Origin: Chloroflexota bacterium
GTDB taxonomy: Bacteria; Chloroflexota; Anaerolineae; Anaerolineales; Villigracilaceae
DNA length: 64,000 bases
Direction of reading: 5' to 3'
Assembly (NCBI GenBank): GCA_021414245.1
Contig: JAIOOU010000002.1
Location: 1-64,000 of the forward strand
This document shows, one piece after another, positions 48,243 to 56,893 of the stretch. Position numbers and translations under genes: made by a program. The number at the start of each line of letters is the position of its first letter. Position 1 is the stretch's first letter. Under the pieces are notes generated by a model. The model saw only the letters and a program-made list of their open reading frames with translations. It had not been told where the DNA came from and searched no databases.

Positions 48243-50425
48243 ATGATTTTTACCGGCTTTACCATTTTTTCTTTGTGAACGCTGATGGTGATTTTTGTTC
48301 CATCTCCGGGTTTTGAACTGATCTTGATCTGCCCATCCACCTGATGCGTTCGCTCCTTCATATTTTGCAAGCCCAATCCGCCGATATCCGTTTTCCTTGC
48401 ATCAAAACCGCATCCATCATCCACAATTTCCAGTATGACGGCCTGGTTTTTTTGCTTCAAGGTGACAAATACAGATTTTGCATTTGCATGCCGCAGGACA
48501 TTATTCAGTGCCTCCTGTGCAATGAAATAAAGCGCGATCTCCTTGTCCTTGGAAAGTTCGATGTTTTCATCCGCCAGGAACTTGGCCTTGATATCGGCCC
48601 GGCCTTCAACGGCCGCAAGGCGGTGATGCAACACGGAAATCAAGCCGTCCTCTTCAATATCTATGGGTTGTATCTGAAATAAAAACAGGCGCATTTCCTT
48701 GACAGCCTGACGTGCATTCTCGCCAATTTTCGAAAGAATCTGTGATGGATCCACCTGCGAACCCGCCTCCAGGGCCGCCTGGGCGGCCTCCGTCAATGTC
48801 ACCAACCCATACAGTTTCTGGCTGACCGAATCATGAAGGTCCCGCAACAGTCGTTGACGTTCTGACAGGGCAATAGCCAACTTTCGGCGCCGGTCATTAT
48901 CAATCAGGGAGGCAATGTGGTCAGAGATGATCGTCAAACGAACGATCTCATCCAGGCTGTAGGCGGGTCTTTCCTTCCTGGTTAGGCACATAAAACCAAG
49001 ATGTTTTTTCTCCTCACCGGTCTGAGAGATAAGCGGAATGGTCAGTAGACATTCGCAGTCAATATCCAGAATCGGCTGGGGGACGCGCGGGTCGCTTTTG
49101 ACATCCTCAATTAAAAGAGATTGTTGAGTTTCAATGATTTCGGCAAACAGGGGGGATGTGGAGGTTAATACTGCAAGGTCCCTAATCGAATTTTGCGGAA
49201 ATCCGAAATGGGTTTCGAGGACCATGCGGGGGCTGTCCCCTTTTTTGGAGGCTTCCTCCAACAAAAAAAACACGGCGCCCTGACTCCGGAATGGATAAAC
49301 AATGTGGTAGATGGATTCGGTAAGGAAATCATTCAGGTGGAGGGAATTGCTTGCCGCACTCGAAATCGCGTTCAATAACACGAACATTTCATCCCGGGCA
49401 CGCTGACGGGCATCCTGACCCATCTTCTGGTCTGTATTATCGCGCCAGACGATCAATCGTCCGAACAGATTTTTCCGCCGGTCATAAAGGGCTGAGATCC
49501 GTATATTCAGATACCGCCATCCATCATCGGACTTGATGCTTCGCTTCATTTGCAATTCGCGGTTTCCGTCGAAAATCTGCGCAAGGTTTGGCAGTTCCCC
49601 GAGCACGTAATTAACGGGCTTGCCATAAATCTCATTCCGCGAGAAGCCCATTATTTTTTCAGCGGCGGGATTGATATCCACAATGTTGTTTTTTGTATCC
49701 AACACGATCCAGCCCTCATCCATTCCTTCAACAACCAGGTCCCGGGTGACCGGAGTCGTCTCAATGGGATTGTGACTGAAGAAATTATAGGAAAACCCCA
49801 ACCCGGCCAGGGTAAAGCCCGCAAGAGAAAGGTCCGTTCTGGAAAATGGGCTTGCCGCCACAATACTGAACAATTGTACAAGAAGCGGGCTGACGGCCCC
49901 GGCCAGCAGCGTCCACGAGCTCAGGAATAACACGCGCGGTTTCTGGATAAATGTGTTTATCAACAGCAGCACGCTTACGCTTACCAGGTTATAAACATAT
50001 AACGTATTTGCCCGTGCCCAAAAACTGACGGCAATATCAGTTTCCAAAAGGGCCCGGCTTTCAAACAGGGTGTTATGCCATGGCTCCAGCCAAAATACGA
50101 TCTGGGTAATAACCGGCATGACAGCAAGCAAAATTAATGTCGAGCGGTTTATCCAATCTGAATGATTTGTATAGGAAAGCGAAAATGTGAATTGGGCGGA
50201 AGCGGCGACCGTTATGCAAAATAACATAACAGCCATCAGGGCTTTGTTGGTGACAATGCCAGATTCCCCGTTATTAAGCAAATATGCCAGCGACCAGATC
50301 ACCAGGGTGATGGATAGGATCAAAACACTGTTCGACCCCAGTTCCCTGGGCTTTCGATAAATCCCTGGGATCATTGCCAGGACAAGAACGATATTAATAA
50401 AGAAAACGACAAGTTCAAAATTCAT
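48239..50425 (-). CDS. sensor histidine kinase (7TM, PAS, GAF, HisKA_3)
   Basis: 728-residue membrane kinase. About seven transmembrane helices fill residues 1-215 (VVFFINIVLVLAMIPGIY to LSLAGFTLAGLGFSYNFF). A PAS domain follows (GWIVLDTKNNIVDINPAAE), then a GAF domain (ETQQSLLIEDVKSDPRVP). The HisKA_3 box is RLLRDLHDSVSQKLYGL, and the ATPase has ALNNVLRHANAK, DDGCGF and GGLGLQNMKERTHQ. Together they mark a NarX/DesK-class kinase, a natural partner of the NarL-type regulator in the next gene. I used the ATG at 50425 over a GTG at 50446, as GGAAG precedes the former. Confidence 0.93.
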   Translation of the reverse strand: MNFELVVFFINIVLVLAMIPGIYRKPRELGSNSVLILSITLVIWSLAYLLNNGESGIVTNKALMAVMLFCITVAASAQFTFSLSYTNHSDWINRSTLILLAVMPVITQIVFWLEPWHNTLFESRALLETDIAVSFWARANTLYVYNLVSVSVLLLINTFIQKPRVLFLSSWTLLAGAVSPLLVQLFSIVAASPFSRTDLSLAGFTLAGLGFSYNFFSHNPIETTPVTRDLVVEGMDEGWIVLDTKNNIVDINPAAEKIMGFSRNEIYGKPVNYVLGELPNLAQIFDGNRELQMKRSIKSDDGWRYLNIRISALYDRRKNLFGRLIVWRDNTDQKMGQDARQRARDEMFVLLNAISSAASNSLHLNDFLTESIYHIVYPFRSQGAVFFLLEEASKKGDSPRMVLETHFGFPQNSIRDLAVLTSTSPLFAEIIETQQSLLIEDVKSDPRVPQPILDIDCECLLTIPLISQTGEEKKHLGFMCLTRKERPAYSLDEIVRLTIISDHIASLIDNDRRRKLAIALSERQRLLRDLHDSVSQKLYGLVTLTEAAQAALEAGSQVDPSQILSKIGENARQAVKEMRLFLFQIQPIDIEEDGLISVLHHRLAAVEGRADIKAKFLADENIELSKDKEIALYFIAQEALNNVLRHANAKSVFVTLKQKNQAVILEIVDDGCGFDARKTDIGGLGLQNMKERTHQVDGQIKISSKPGDGTKITISVHKEKMVKPVKII

Positions 50426-50601
50426 CTTGTTTTTATCTTCCGCCACTAAGCAAAGTGATCGAGCATTTCAATTCCTATTGAAATCCCATTTTAATGCATT
50501 TTTGTAATGATATTGTAATATAAGCTGACAAATCTGCAAACTCAAATCCCCCATTTCCCATCTCTTTCAGTTCAATACATAAGACTTGGTAATAATATTT
50601 T

Positions 50602-51933
50602 TCACAAGCGGGCTAATAAACCGTCAACCTGCAACCGTGCAACAATGGAGTCCCCCAAAATAATATTTAGAATAGGATCACGAAACACATCATGCCTGGG
50701 AATTTTTCCGGTCATTAATGCGTTCTTCAACTCAGAGATGGCTTCTTCAAGATTTCCAAAGAGAAACTCCCTGCAAATTTTTGAATAAACAACCCGTTCT
50801 CCCTCCAGTTGAACAGCCTGTTCCAACTGCCTCTGCGCATCCTCCGGGAGTCCCATTTTGTTGTAACAGATTCCCAGCATTTCATGGAACTGCGTTGCCG
50901 CTGGAGTGTAATGAACTGATTTCTTAAGCAAGTCAACAGCTTCATCCAATTTCCCGAGCATAAAAAAGAGATATCCCAGGGAAAATAAAATTTCCACATT
51001 CTGGGAATCCAGTTTCAAGGCTTTGCCTGCCTGAACCACAGCAAGATAATTCTTTCCCAGAGCTGAAAGAACAACTGCCTGATTCATGTAAATCAAACCG
51101 TTTTTTGGGGCCTTATTTGTGATATCAGCATAGATATCATGCGCCTTCTGATAATCGCCTTTTTCATACAAAAGAATGGCCAACCCATTTAACAATTGTA
51201 TCCGGAGGTCCAAAAATTCGTCCCTCTTCGCAAAGTCTGCAGCCCTGGACAGCTCTTCTTCCGCTTGGCGAACGTCCCCCGACAACCAGTGGAAATATCC
51301 CAGTGTATATAACAATTCGATCCGGGATGACAGCGATTCGAGGCCGGCCGGCAATTCCTCAAGCAATTGTCTTCTGGCATTGATCTTCTCTGCCAGGGTT
51401 CCAGAAAGAGAGTCCGGTTTTTTCATACCCCATAATAGAAGTCCCGACGGCGGGATCGCGTCCTTCGATTGATGTGTGCTTGAAAACTCAACCACACGAT
51501 GACGAAACGCCCAGAAATCAGGGGCATATTTGGGTATTTTTACTTCTTCATTTTCTGTCAACCAAAATACCACTTTGATCTTATTCTCTATAAAAGTCTC
51601 ACGATGTAGATTTAATGCCCGATATGCATTTCTACCGTCCTCTCCGCCGCCCTGGTCGATATTGGAAATAAAAAACACATTTTTTTCAAGATCTGCCCCA
51701 GCGTCAAGTACGGACCGGACCACATCGGGAGATTCGGCATTCACCTGTATCTCAATTATATTGATGCCGGTCTTTTGGAGTTTGTTTTTGAGGGCGTTTT
51801 CGGCCTTGCGCTGGCTGTGTTCTGATTTATGAATAGCCAACAAAATACTTGGCCTGCCCCATTTAATGGCCAGGGCAAGCTCTTCAAGTAAAGAGTCGAT
51901 CATCTCTTCAAATTTATTTCTTGGAGGGGGCAT
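50602..51933 (-). CDS. TPR protein with the same degenerate P-loop-like N-terminal domain
   Basis: 443-residue protein. Its first 165 residues are homologous to those of 42107-44779: AIKWGRPSILLAIHKSEHSQ in place of a P-loop, then VFFISNIDQGGGED, KVVFWLTENE and APDFWAFRHRVVEF. The Walker-B-like Asp is Ser-Asn here. TPR helices fill the rest (LYTLGYFHWLSGDVRQAEEE, QLLNGLAILLYEKGDYQKAH, EILFSLGYLFFMLGKLDEAV). It is co-directional and 25 bases downstream of an Mrr-like gene. The paralogy ties this pair to the AAA-TPR operon 6 kb away. Confidence 0.85.
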   Translation of the reverse strand: MPPPRNKFEEMIDSLLEELALAIKWGRPSILLAIHKSEHSQRKAENALKNKLQKTGINIIEIQVNAESPDVVRSVLDAGADLEKNVFFISNIDQGGGEDGRNAYRALNLHRETFIENKIKVVFWLTENEEVKIPKYAPDFWAFRHRVVEFSSTHQSKDAIPPSGLLLWGMKKPDSLSGTLAEKINARRQLLEELPAGLESLSSRIELLYTLGYFHWLSGDVRQAEEELSRAADFAKRDEFLDLRIQLLNGLAILLYEKGDYQKAHDIYADITNKAPKNGLIYMNQAVVLSALGKNYLAVVQAGKALKLDSQNVEILFSLGYLFFMLGKLDEAVDLLKKSVHYTPAATQFHEMLGICYNKMGLPEDAQRQLEQAVQLEGERVVYSKICREFLFGNLEEAISELKNALMTGKIPRHDVFRDPILNIILGDSIVARLQVDGLLARL

Positions 51934-51958
51934 GTTTTGACCGGTTTGGGAAAACCGC

Positions 51959-52810
51959 TTATTCCTGCTTATTCAGGAAATGGACGGCTTTGAGCGGGAG
52001 ACGGCTTTTTGCATCCTCATCCATCTGGCTATAAAATTTAACCCATAAGGTGTACAGGCCTTCCATATCCACCAGCGTGATTCTTTTGAAAGATTCAGTG
52101 CCAATATGGTCCATGACATCCACCGTGAAGCCTCCGGTTGCCACGAACAGCCCGAAATCGGTGGAGCTTAATGTTGAAGAGAAGGCCTTCAGTCCTTCAA
52201 GGGTGACCGCCTGGCCTTTATGACTGACCTGGGTAAGAATGCGCAATCCCTTGGCGCCAATCGGATCAACATAGGCCACAATATCGATCGGGCCATGATC
52301 CCTTTCCGGCGGGGCCATCCAAGTGACGTGATACCCCATCGCCGCAACAAGATCAGCAACCAGTTTTTGAATCTCGATCCGCGAGGCCTCCTGCAGATAG
52401 TTTTGGATCAGAGTCCAGGATCTTTCCTCAGCCTCTTCAATGGCAATTTTGTATAAGGGATAGTTTTTCCTGCTTTCCTCGTACAAACGGATGGCCTCGG
52501 CATAAAGCTCCTCGATCTTTGGATACTTTCGGCAGGCCTGCCGGCCGGATTCAGTAAGGAACCAGCGCCCCTTGTCACTTTTCATCATCCACCCGGCCTT
52601 AACCAGGGGAATCGTCGCCAGCCGGACCATCTTTTCATACTTCGGCGTATTGGCGGAAGTGGAATAACCGAGTTCATACTCGGTCAGCTTTACAACATCA
52701 GGCAAAAGAGACAATACTTCCTTTGCCGGCATGCCTTCCTGCCTTGTCCACAGCAGTTCAAACACGCCGCGCAAAAGAACACTGATCCTGCCTAATGTAA
52801 CATCCGCCAT
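51959..52810 (-). CDS. Mrr-like restriction endonuclease-fold protein
   Basis: 283-residue protein. The N-terminal 110 residues look like the Mrr winged-helix domain (GRISVLLRGVFELLWTRQEG, GRWFLTESGRQACRKYP). The C-terminal domain (about 140-270) has the Mrr PD-(D/E)xK fold: IQKLVADLVAAMGYHVTW, D176 in HGPIDIVAYV, then TQVSHKGQAVTLEGLKAF and FGLFVATGGFT. The catalytic Q-x-K motif reads Q194-V-S196; the Lys is Ser, with a Lys two residues later (K198), so nuclease activity is uncertain. It is the first gene of a two-gene unit with the TPR protein. Confidence 0.8.
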   Translation of the reverse strand: MADVTLGRISVLLRGVFELLWTRQEGMPAKEVLSLLPDVVKLTEYELGYSTSANTPKYEKMVRLATIPLVKAGWMMKSDKGRWFLTESGRQACRKYPKIEELYAEAIRLYEESRKNYPLYKIAIEEAEERSWTLIQNYLQEASRIEIQKLVADLVAAMGYHVTWMAPPERDHGPIDIVAYVDPIGAKGLRILTQVSHKGQAVTLEGLKAFSSTLSSTDFGLFVATGGFTVDVMDHIGTESFKRITLVDMEGLYTLWVKFYSQMDEDAKSRLPLKAVHFLNKQE

Positions 52811-53002
52811 TTAGCTTATCCTGGGAATTTTGGAATTTGAGTGATCGGGTCGACAACAAGGGTGGATGGGAGGGATACCCCGTTTCAACTTGAAAAACGT
52901 TAACCTTGAATCAAATTTTACACCCATTATGGACGGCAGGGTATATCAACCCAAAAATTCCATGGTCTCAAAATACAGGTGTCCAAATCCCCGCCTGTCT
53001 CT

Positions 53003-53008
53003 TATAAT
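53003..53008 (+). promoter_or_regulatory. TATAAT 7 nt before an ATG, leaderless-type
   Basis: TATAAT ends 7 nt before the ATG at 53016, with no ribosome-binding site. The 205-base gap 52811-53015 otherwise holds only sequence between divergent genes. Confidence 0.5.
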
Positions 53009-53015
53009 CTCATCC

Positions 53016-53969
53016 ATGATTCTTGTCACAGGAGCCACCGGATTTATCGGACGCACGCTGATCCGCCAGCTCTCCAGCCTTGGACATCCTGTTCGGGTGT
53101 TGATCCGCCCTTCCCCGCGCACGCCACGCCTGCCCAAAGGCGTATCAGTGGAGGTGGCGGTGGTATCCCTCGCCGATACCCGTGGTTTACGCGCCGCTTT
53201 GCGGGATGTGGATGTGGTGTTTCAACTCGCCAGCGCGGAAAATCAGGGCTCCCGCGGAGATCTTTTGACAGCGGATATTCAAGGCACGGCTAATCTTGTT
53301 GAGGCCGCAGCAGACGCCGGTGTGGACCGGATCCTGTATCTCAGTCATATCGGCGCGGCGCGCGCTTCGGGATATCCCGCTTTTAAAGCAAAGGGAATCG
53401 CCGAAGAACACATCCGCAATGGAAAAGTGCCATATACCATCATCCGAACCTCGCTGGTATATGGACCGGAAGATCATTTCACCAACAACCTTTCCCGGCT
53501 GATCCGTTCTTCGCTGGGGATCTTTCCAATCCAATCCGGCGGACGGACCGTGGTACAGCCTGTTTGGGTGGAGGACCTGGTGACCTGTATGTTGTGGGCC
53601 CTCGATAATAAAGAAACCTTGAACAAGGTCTATGAACTGGGCGGAAGTGAATTCTTTACCCTGCAACAGATCATCGAGACCATCATGGAGGTTACACACC
53701 ATCGGCGTTTGCTGGTGCCCCTCTCCCCGATCACCCTGCGCGCGATAACGGTATTCCTCGAGGGCATTCTTCCCAATTTTCCAATTTCCTCCTTCTGGCT
53801 GGATTATTTTGCAGTAAACCGTACCTGCGCAGTTGATTCCATGCCGCGTAACTTTGGCTTGATGCCCGCGCGATTTACCTACCGTCTGGGTTATCTAATT
53901 CGGAAACCCTGGTATCAGCGTGCCTGGGATTTTCTGATGAAAAGAACAAAAGCCTTGCGGCCCCGATAA
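53016..53969 (+). CDS. NAD-dependent epimerase/dehydratase (NDUFA9-like)
   Basis: 317-residue extended short-chain dehydrogenase-type Rossmann protein. The NAD motif is MILVTGATGFIGRTLIRQL at the N-terminus. LADTRGLRAALRDVDVVFQLAS and RILYLSHIGAARASGYPAFK are typical of the atypical SDR group close to complex I NDUFA9 and nitric-oxide-type isomerases; the YxxxK is AFKAKG with the Tyr replaced by the nearby Tyr of GYPAF. The catalytic role is unclear. I chose the start at the NAD motif; a longer frame to 52866 would precede the promoter-like TATAAT. Confidence 0.85.
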   Translation: MILVTGATGFIGRTLIRQLSSLGHPVRVLIRPSPRTPRLPKGVSVEVAVVSLADTRGLRAALRDVDVVFQLASAENQGSRGDLLTADIQGTANLVEAAADAGVDRILYLSHIGAARASGYPAFKAKGIAEEHIRNGKVPYTIIRTSLVYGPEDHFTNNLSRLIRSSLGIFPIQSGGRTVVQPVWVEDLVTCMLWALDNKETLNKVYELGGSEFFTLQQIIETIMEVTHHRRLLVPLSPITLRAITVFLEGILPNFPISSFWLDYFAVNRTCAVDSMPRNFGLMPARFTYRLGYLIRKPWYQRAWDFLMKRTKALRPR

Positions 53970-53971
53970 GC

Positions 53972-54850
53972 ATGAAAAAATTTGGCATTCGTTTGATCGA
54001 GACCCCCGAAGAAATGACCCTTGTGGAGCAATTACAGCGGGATGTCTGGCCCGGCTCCGAAACAGATGTGGTGCCCCTGCACATGTTGATCACCGCCGTA
54101 CATAATGGCGGCCTTGTGCTCGGCGCCTTCATGGATGAGAAGATCGTTGGTTTCATATTCGGCATTCCCGGATTGGAAACCACTTCGGACGGACCGAGAG
54201 CCAAACACTGCTCTCATATGATGGGTATTCATCCAGATCATCGGGACGGCGGAATCGGCTTTGCCCTTAAGCGGGCACAATGGCAGATGGTCCGGCATCA
54301 GGGCCTTGACCATATTACCTGGACCTATGATCCGCTGCTCAGCCGCAATGCCTACCTTAACATCGCGAAACTCGGCGCTGTGTGTACCACCTACCGCCGG
54401 GCTGAATATGGCGACATGCGCGACGGTCTCAACGCCGGGCTGCCCTCCGATCGCTTTCAAGTGGATTGGTGGATCAACACACGACGAGTGGAAAGAAGAT
54501 TGGGAAAACGCTCCCGACCGACTTTGAAATTAGCTCATGTGGCCCGTTCCGGCCTGCGCCCTTTTTATCCGGTTCCCGTTTCGACCGATGGCCTGCCGCA
54601 ACCGCCCGAACATGTCCCGCCCTTTGACGACCGCCTGCTGCTGGCCGAGATCCCGGGCGATTTCAGCGGTCTGAAAACAAGGGATTTCAGCCTGGCCCGT
54701 GATTGGCGCTTCTTCAGCCGTGAGCTCTTTGAGACCGCCTTTGCAAACCATTACATCATCACCGATTTTATTTTCGACGCAAATGAGGGCCGGCCGCGCG
54801 GATTGTATGTGCTGATCCACGGCGAGAGTACCCTGGATGAATTTGAATGA
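53972..54850 (+). CDS. GNAT-family acetyltransferase-like protein (COG3375 type)
   Basis: 292-residue protein. A GNAT-like core occupies about 1-160: ETPEEMTLVEQLQRDVWPGS, VLGAFMDEKIVGFIFGIPG, and the acetyl-CoA-binding-type SHMMGIHPDHRDGGIGFALKR. It continues with the long C-terminal domain characteristic of COG3375 (DRFQVDWWINTRRVERRLG, then FDDRLLLAEIPGDFSGLKTR). Substrate unknown. It starts 2 bases after the epimerase stop, so the two are co-transcribed. A hairpin (54864-54887) follows. Confidence 0.85.
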   Translation: MKKFGIRLIETPEEMTLVEQLQRDVWPGSETDVVPLHMLITAVHNGGLVLGAFMDEKIVGFIFGIPGLETTSDGPRAKHCSHMMGIHPDHRDGGIGFALKRAQWQMVRHQGLDHITWTYDPLLSRNAYLNIAKLGAVCTTYRRAEYGDMRDGLNAGLPSDRFQVDWWINTRRVERRLGKRSRPTLKLAHVARSGLRPFYPVPVSTDGLPQPPEHVPPFDDRLLLAEIPGDFSGLKTRDFSLARDWRFFSRELFETAFANHYIITDFIFDANEGRPRGLYVLIHGESTLDEFE

Positions 54851-54863
54851 CAGGATTAACGCA

Positions 54864-54887
54864 TGAGACGCCCTTTCGGGCGTCTCA
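54864..54887. terminator. hairpin after the GNAT gene
   Basis: 10-bp perfect stem TGAGACGCCC / GGGCGTCTCA, TTTC loop. The T-tract is missing; it lies between convergent genes. Confidence 0.6.
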
Positions 54888-54940
54888 GCGGTTGGATGGA
54901 GAAGAGTACCTTCGTAAAACGTTATGTCGTTTGGGAACGA

Positions 54941-55681
54941 CTACCTCCGCGTGGATGAGGAATTCTGTTCATTGCGACCCATGGCGGTCATGCCAACCGG
55001 GTGATAGGTTGGTTCCGGGTAATTGTTATAACCGGTAGTTGGAGCAGGGCGGGGCCTGGGTGCAGGACGGGGATAATTTTGACTGGGCAGGTTCGAGGTC
55101 CGGTTTTGAGCCGCAACCGCAGGCCGGGCGGCATTGGTCTGATGGGAACCCAGTCGTTGATGCGCATCTGCCAGGGAGAAGAGGCGTTCCCCTGCCACAG
55201 AAAAAGTGCCGATGATGAGAACGCGGATCAACCAAACCATGGCGGCGACAAAGATCGGTACGACCCGGGTCATGGCCGCTTGGCCGACGAGTGAACCGCC
55301 TTCTGCACTATGATTCAAAATGGCCACCGAAACGCCCCACCAGGTCAGCATGGCGTTAAAACCAGCCGCCAGGAACCAAGCCCCAAAGAGATACCAGACC
55401 TCGGCAGGCTCATCGCGGCCCTGTTCGGGGGTGAAAATACGGGCGATACCCGCAAAATCGATCCCGCAAAAGGCGATGGCAAGGATTGTGGACCATTGCA
55501 TGCCGGCAAATTCTAAATTACCAAGCACATCCCTCAAGGCAAAGGAAGTCGTGCCAAAATTGAAGAGTTCGAAAGCCAGCAGGGCGCCAATCAGGATACT
55601 GCCAAAGATCGCACCCCGTTTCAGGGAGGCGGTTTTCAGAAAGGGAAGCAGTTTTAATTGAAGATTGAGAGAACGGTTCAT
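54941..55681 (-). CDS. polytopic membrane protein with Pro/Arg/Asn-rich tail
   Basis: 246-residue membrane protein of unknown function. It has about four transmembrane helices between residues 20 and 175 (GAIFGSILIGALLAFELF, FGAWFLAAGFNAMLTWWGVSV, RVVPIFVAAMVWLIRVLIIG) and a 70-residue cytosolic or external tail rich in Pro/Arg/Asn/Tyr (RPAPRPRPAPTTGYNNYPEP). A perfect 24-base palindrome with a LexA-like core lies 42 nt upstream (55724-55747). That suggests stress or DNA-damage control. No family is recognised. Confidence 0.7.
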   Translation of the reverse strand: MNRSLNLQLKLLPFLKTASLKRGAIFGSILIGALLAFELFNFGTTSFALRDVLGNLEFAGMQWSTILAIAFCGIDFAGIARIFTPEQGRDEPAEVWYLFGAWFLAAGFNAMLTWWGVSVAILNHSAEGGSLVGQAAMTRVVPIFVAAMVWLIRVLIIGTFSVAGERLFSLADAHQRLGSHQTNAARPAVAAQNRTSNLPSQNYPRPAPRPRPAPTTGYNNYPEPTYHPVGMTAMGRNEQNSSSTRR

Positions 55682-55723
55682 GGGAAATCTCCTTTTTTGG
55701 AACCAGATGGGTCAACTGCACCT

Positions 55724-55747
55724 AATATAGAACACTTGTTCTATATT
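55724..55747. promoter_or_regulatory. perfect palindrome with LexA-type GAAC-N4-GTTC core
   Basis: Arms AATATAGAACA and TGTTCTATATT around CT. The core GAACACTTGTTC fits the SOS box form of Gram-positive LexA (GAAC-N4-GTTC). It lies 42 nt before the start of 54941-55681 on the minus strand and about 130 nt before the synthase gene on the plus strand. Confidence 0.55.
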
Positions 55748-55879
55748 GTCAAGGGGGAAATTCATGGCAGGGACATACTATTCCCGGTCCAAGGGAAGAT
55801 GCTCCATAAGTACCAAAAACATTACCAAATCCAGAAAGCTGGGTTATAAATACAAATCTTTATTAACAAGGACAAACTC

Positions 55880-56851
55880 ATGAATTTACGCGATCTGCTG
55901 AGAATCACCAGCCGCACTTTCGCAATCGGGATCGAACGCCTGCCACGCATCCTGTGCGATGCTGCCACGATCGCCTATTTGCTCTTAAGAGTGTCCGACT
56001 ATCTTGAAGACAACGAAGACATGCAGCCTGATGAGAAGATCAGATTGTTGAATTTATGGGTGAATATTCTCAGGGAGGAACAGCCGGTCGAGTCCCTTAC
56101 CGGTCAGCTGACCCACGCCAACACCGAAAATCCCGACGCGATCGTCGCCCAGCATTCCATGGAAATATTAATGCACATGCATTCCCTGCCCTACGAAGTG
56201 CAGGAGATCATCGTTCATCATGTCATCAACAGCACCCAGGGCATGGCCCGCTGGGCCGGAAAGGGTTCCAACGTGAACGACGAGAAGGATCTCGACGATT
56301 ACATGTTCGAAGTCGCGGGCAGGGTCGGTTATCTGGTCACCCAGTTGTTTGCCTGGTATTCCTTCACGATCCGCAACAAGCAGAAGGAGATCATGCCGCT
56401 GGCGCGGGAATTCGGCCTCGGGCTGCAGACCGTGAACGTGATCCGTGGGATGCGCGAGGATTTCGAACGGGGCTGGGTATATGTCCCCAAGAAATTTCTA
56501 ACGGAGATGGGCCTCTCCAAGGAGCAGCTCTTCGATCCACAACATCGTGAACAGGCCCTCCAGGTCCTGGATATGATGACGGACAAGGCGGAGCGTCACC
56601 TCAGGCAGGCCCTGCAATATGTAAAATCTCTGCCCTGGTGGCAGCATGGCATCCGGCTCGGTTGCATCTTTCCACTGATGTTCGCCATTCGCACACTGGC
56701 TGTCTGCCGTCACAATGCGCAGGTCTTCGAGAGCGAAGCCAAGATGACCCGCAACGAGGTGAAAAAGATCGTCATGGATTCAACGCTGTGGGGCTGGTCC
56801 AACCTGTGGCTGGACCGCTATTATAAAGAATTGAATGTTATTGGAGAGTAA
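55880..56851 (+). CDS. squalene/phytoene synthase family protein with altered second Asp motif
   Basis: 323-residue all-helical trans-isoprenyl condensing enzyme type. The first Asp-rich motif is intact: RVSDYLEDNED (D40, D44). The second, normally I-R-D-x-x-x-D in this family, reads VNVIRGMREDFERGWVYVP, with G190 in place of the first Asp and D194 kept. Such enzymes join two C15 or C20 diphosphates; loss of the first Asp in motif 2 should lower Mg binding, so the product is uncertain. The GMARWAGKG and helix NINSTQ segments near 115-130 fit the family. The start is preceded by AAGGA. A 16-bp terminator follows. Confidence 0.85.
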   Translation: MNLRDLLRITSRTFAIGIERLPRILCDAATIAYLLLRVSDYLEDNEDMQPDEKIRLLNLWVNILREEQPVESLTGQLTHANTENPDAIVAQHSMEILMHMHSLPYEVQEIIVHHVINSTQGMARWAGKGSNVNDEKDLDDYMFEVAGRVGYLVTQLFAWYSFTIRNKQKEIMPLAREFGLGLQTVNVIRGMREDFERGWVYVPKKFLTEMGLSKEQLFDPQHREQALQVLDMMTDKAERHLRQALQYVKSLPWWQHGIRLGCIFPLMFAIRTLAVCRHNAQVFESEAKMTRNEVKKIVMDSTLWGWSNLWLDRYYKELNVIGE

Positions 56852-56854
56852 GCG

Positions 56855-56893
56855 AAATCAAAAGCGGACGCATTCAACGTCCGCTTTTGATTT
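56855..56893. terminator. terminator between the synthase and the SH3 lipoprotein genes
   Basis: 16-bp perfect stem AAATCAAAAGCGGACG / CGTCCGCTTTTGATTT with loop CATTCAA. It lies between convergent genes and has T-tracts on both sides. Confidence 0.88.

Noticed and set aside
55658-55849. 63-codon open frame across the LexA-like palindrome
   Set aside because: No ribosome-binding site and it spans a regulatory palindrome.
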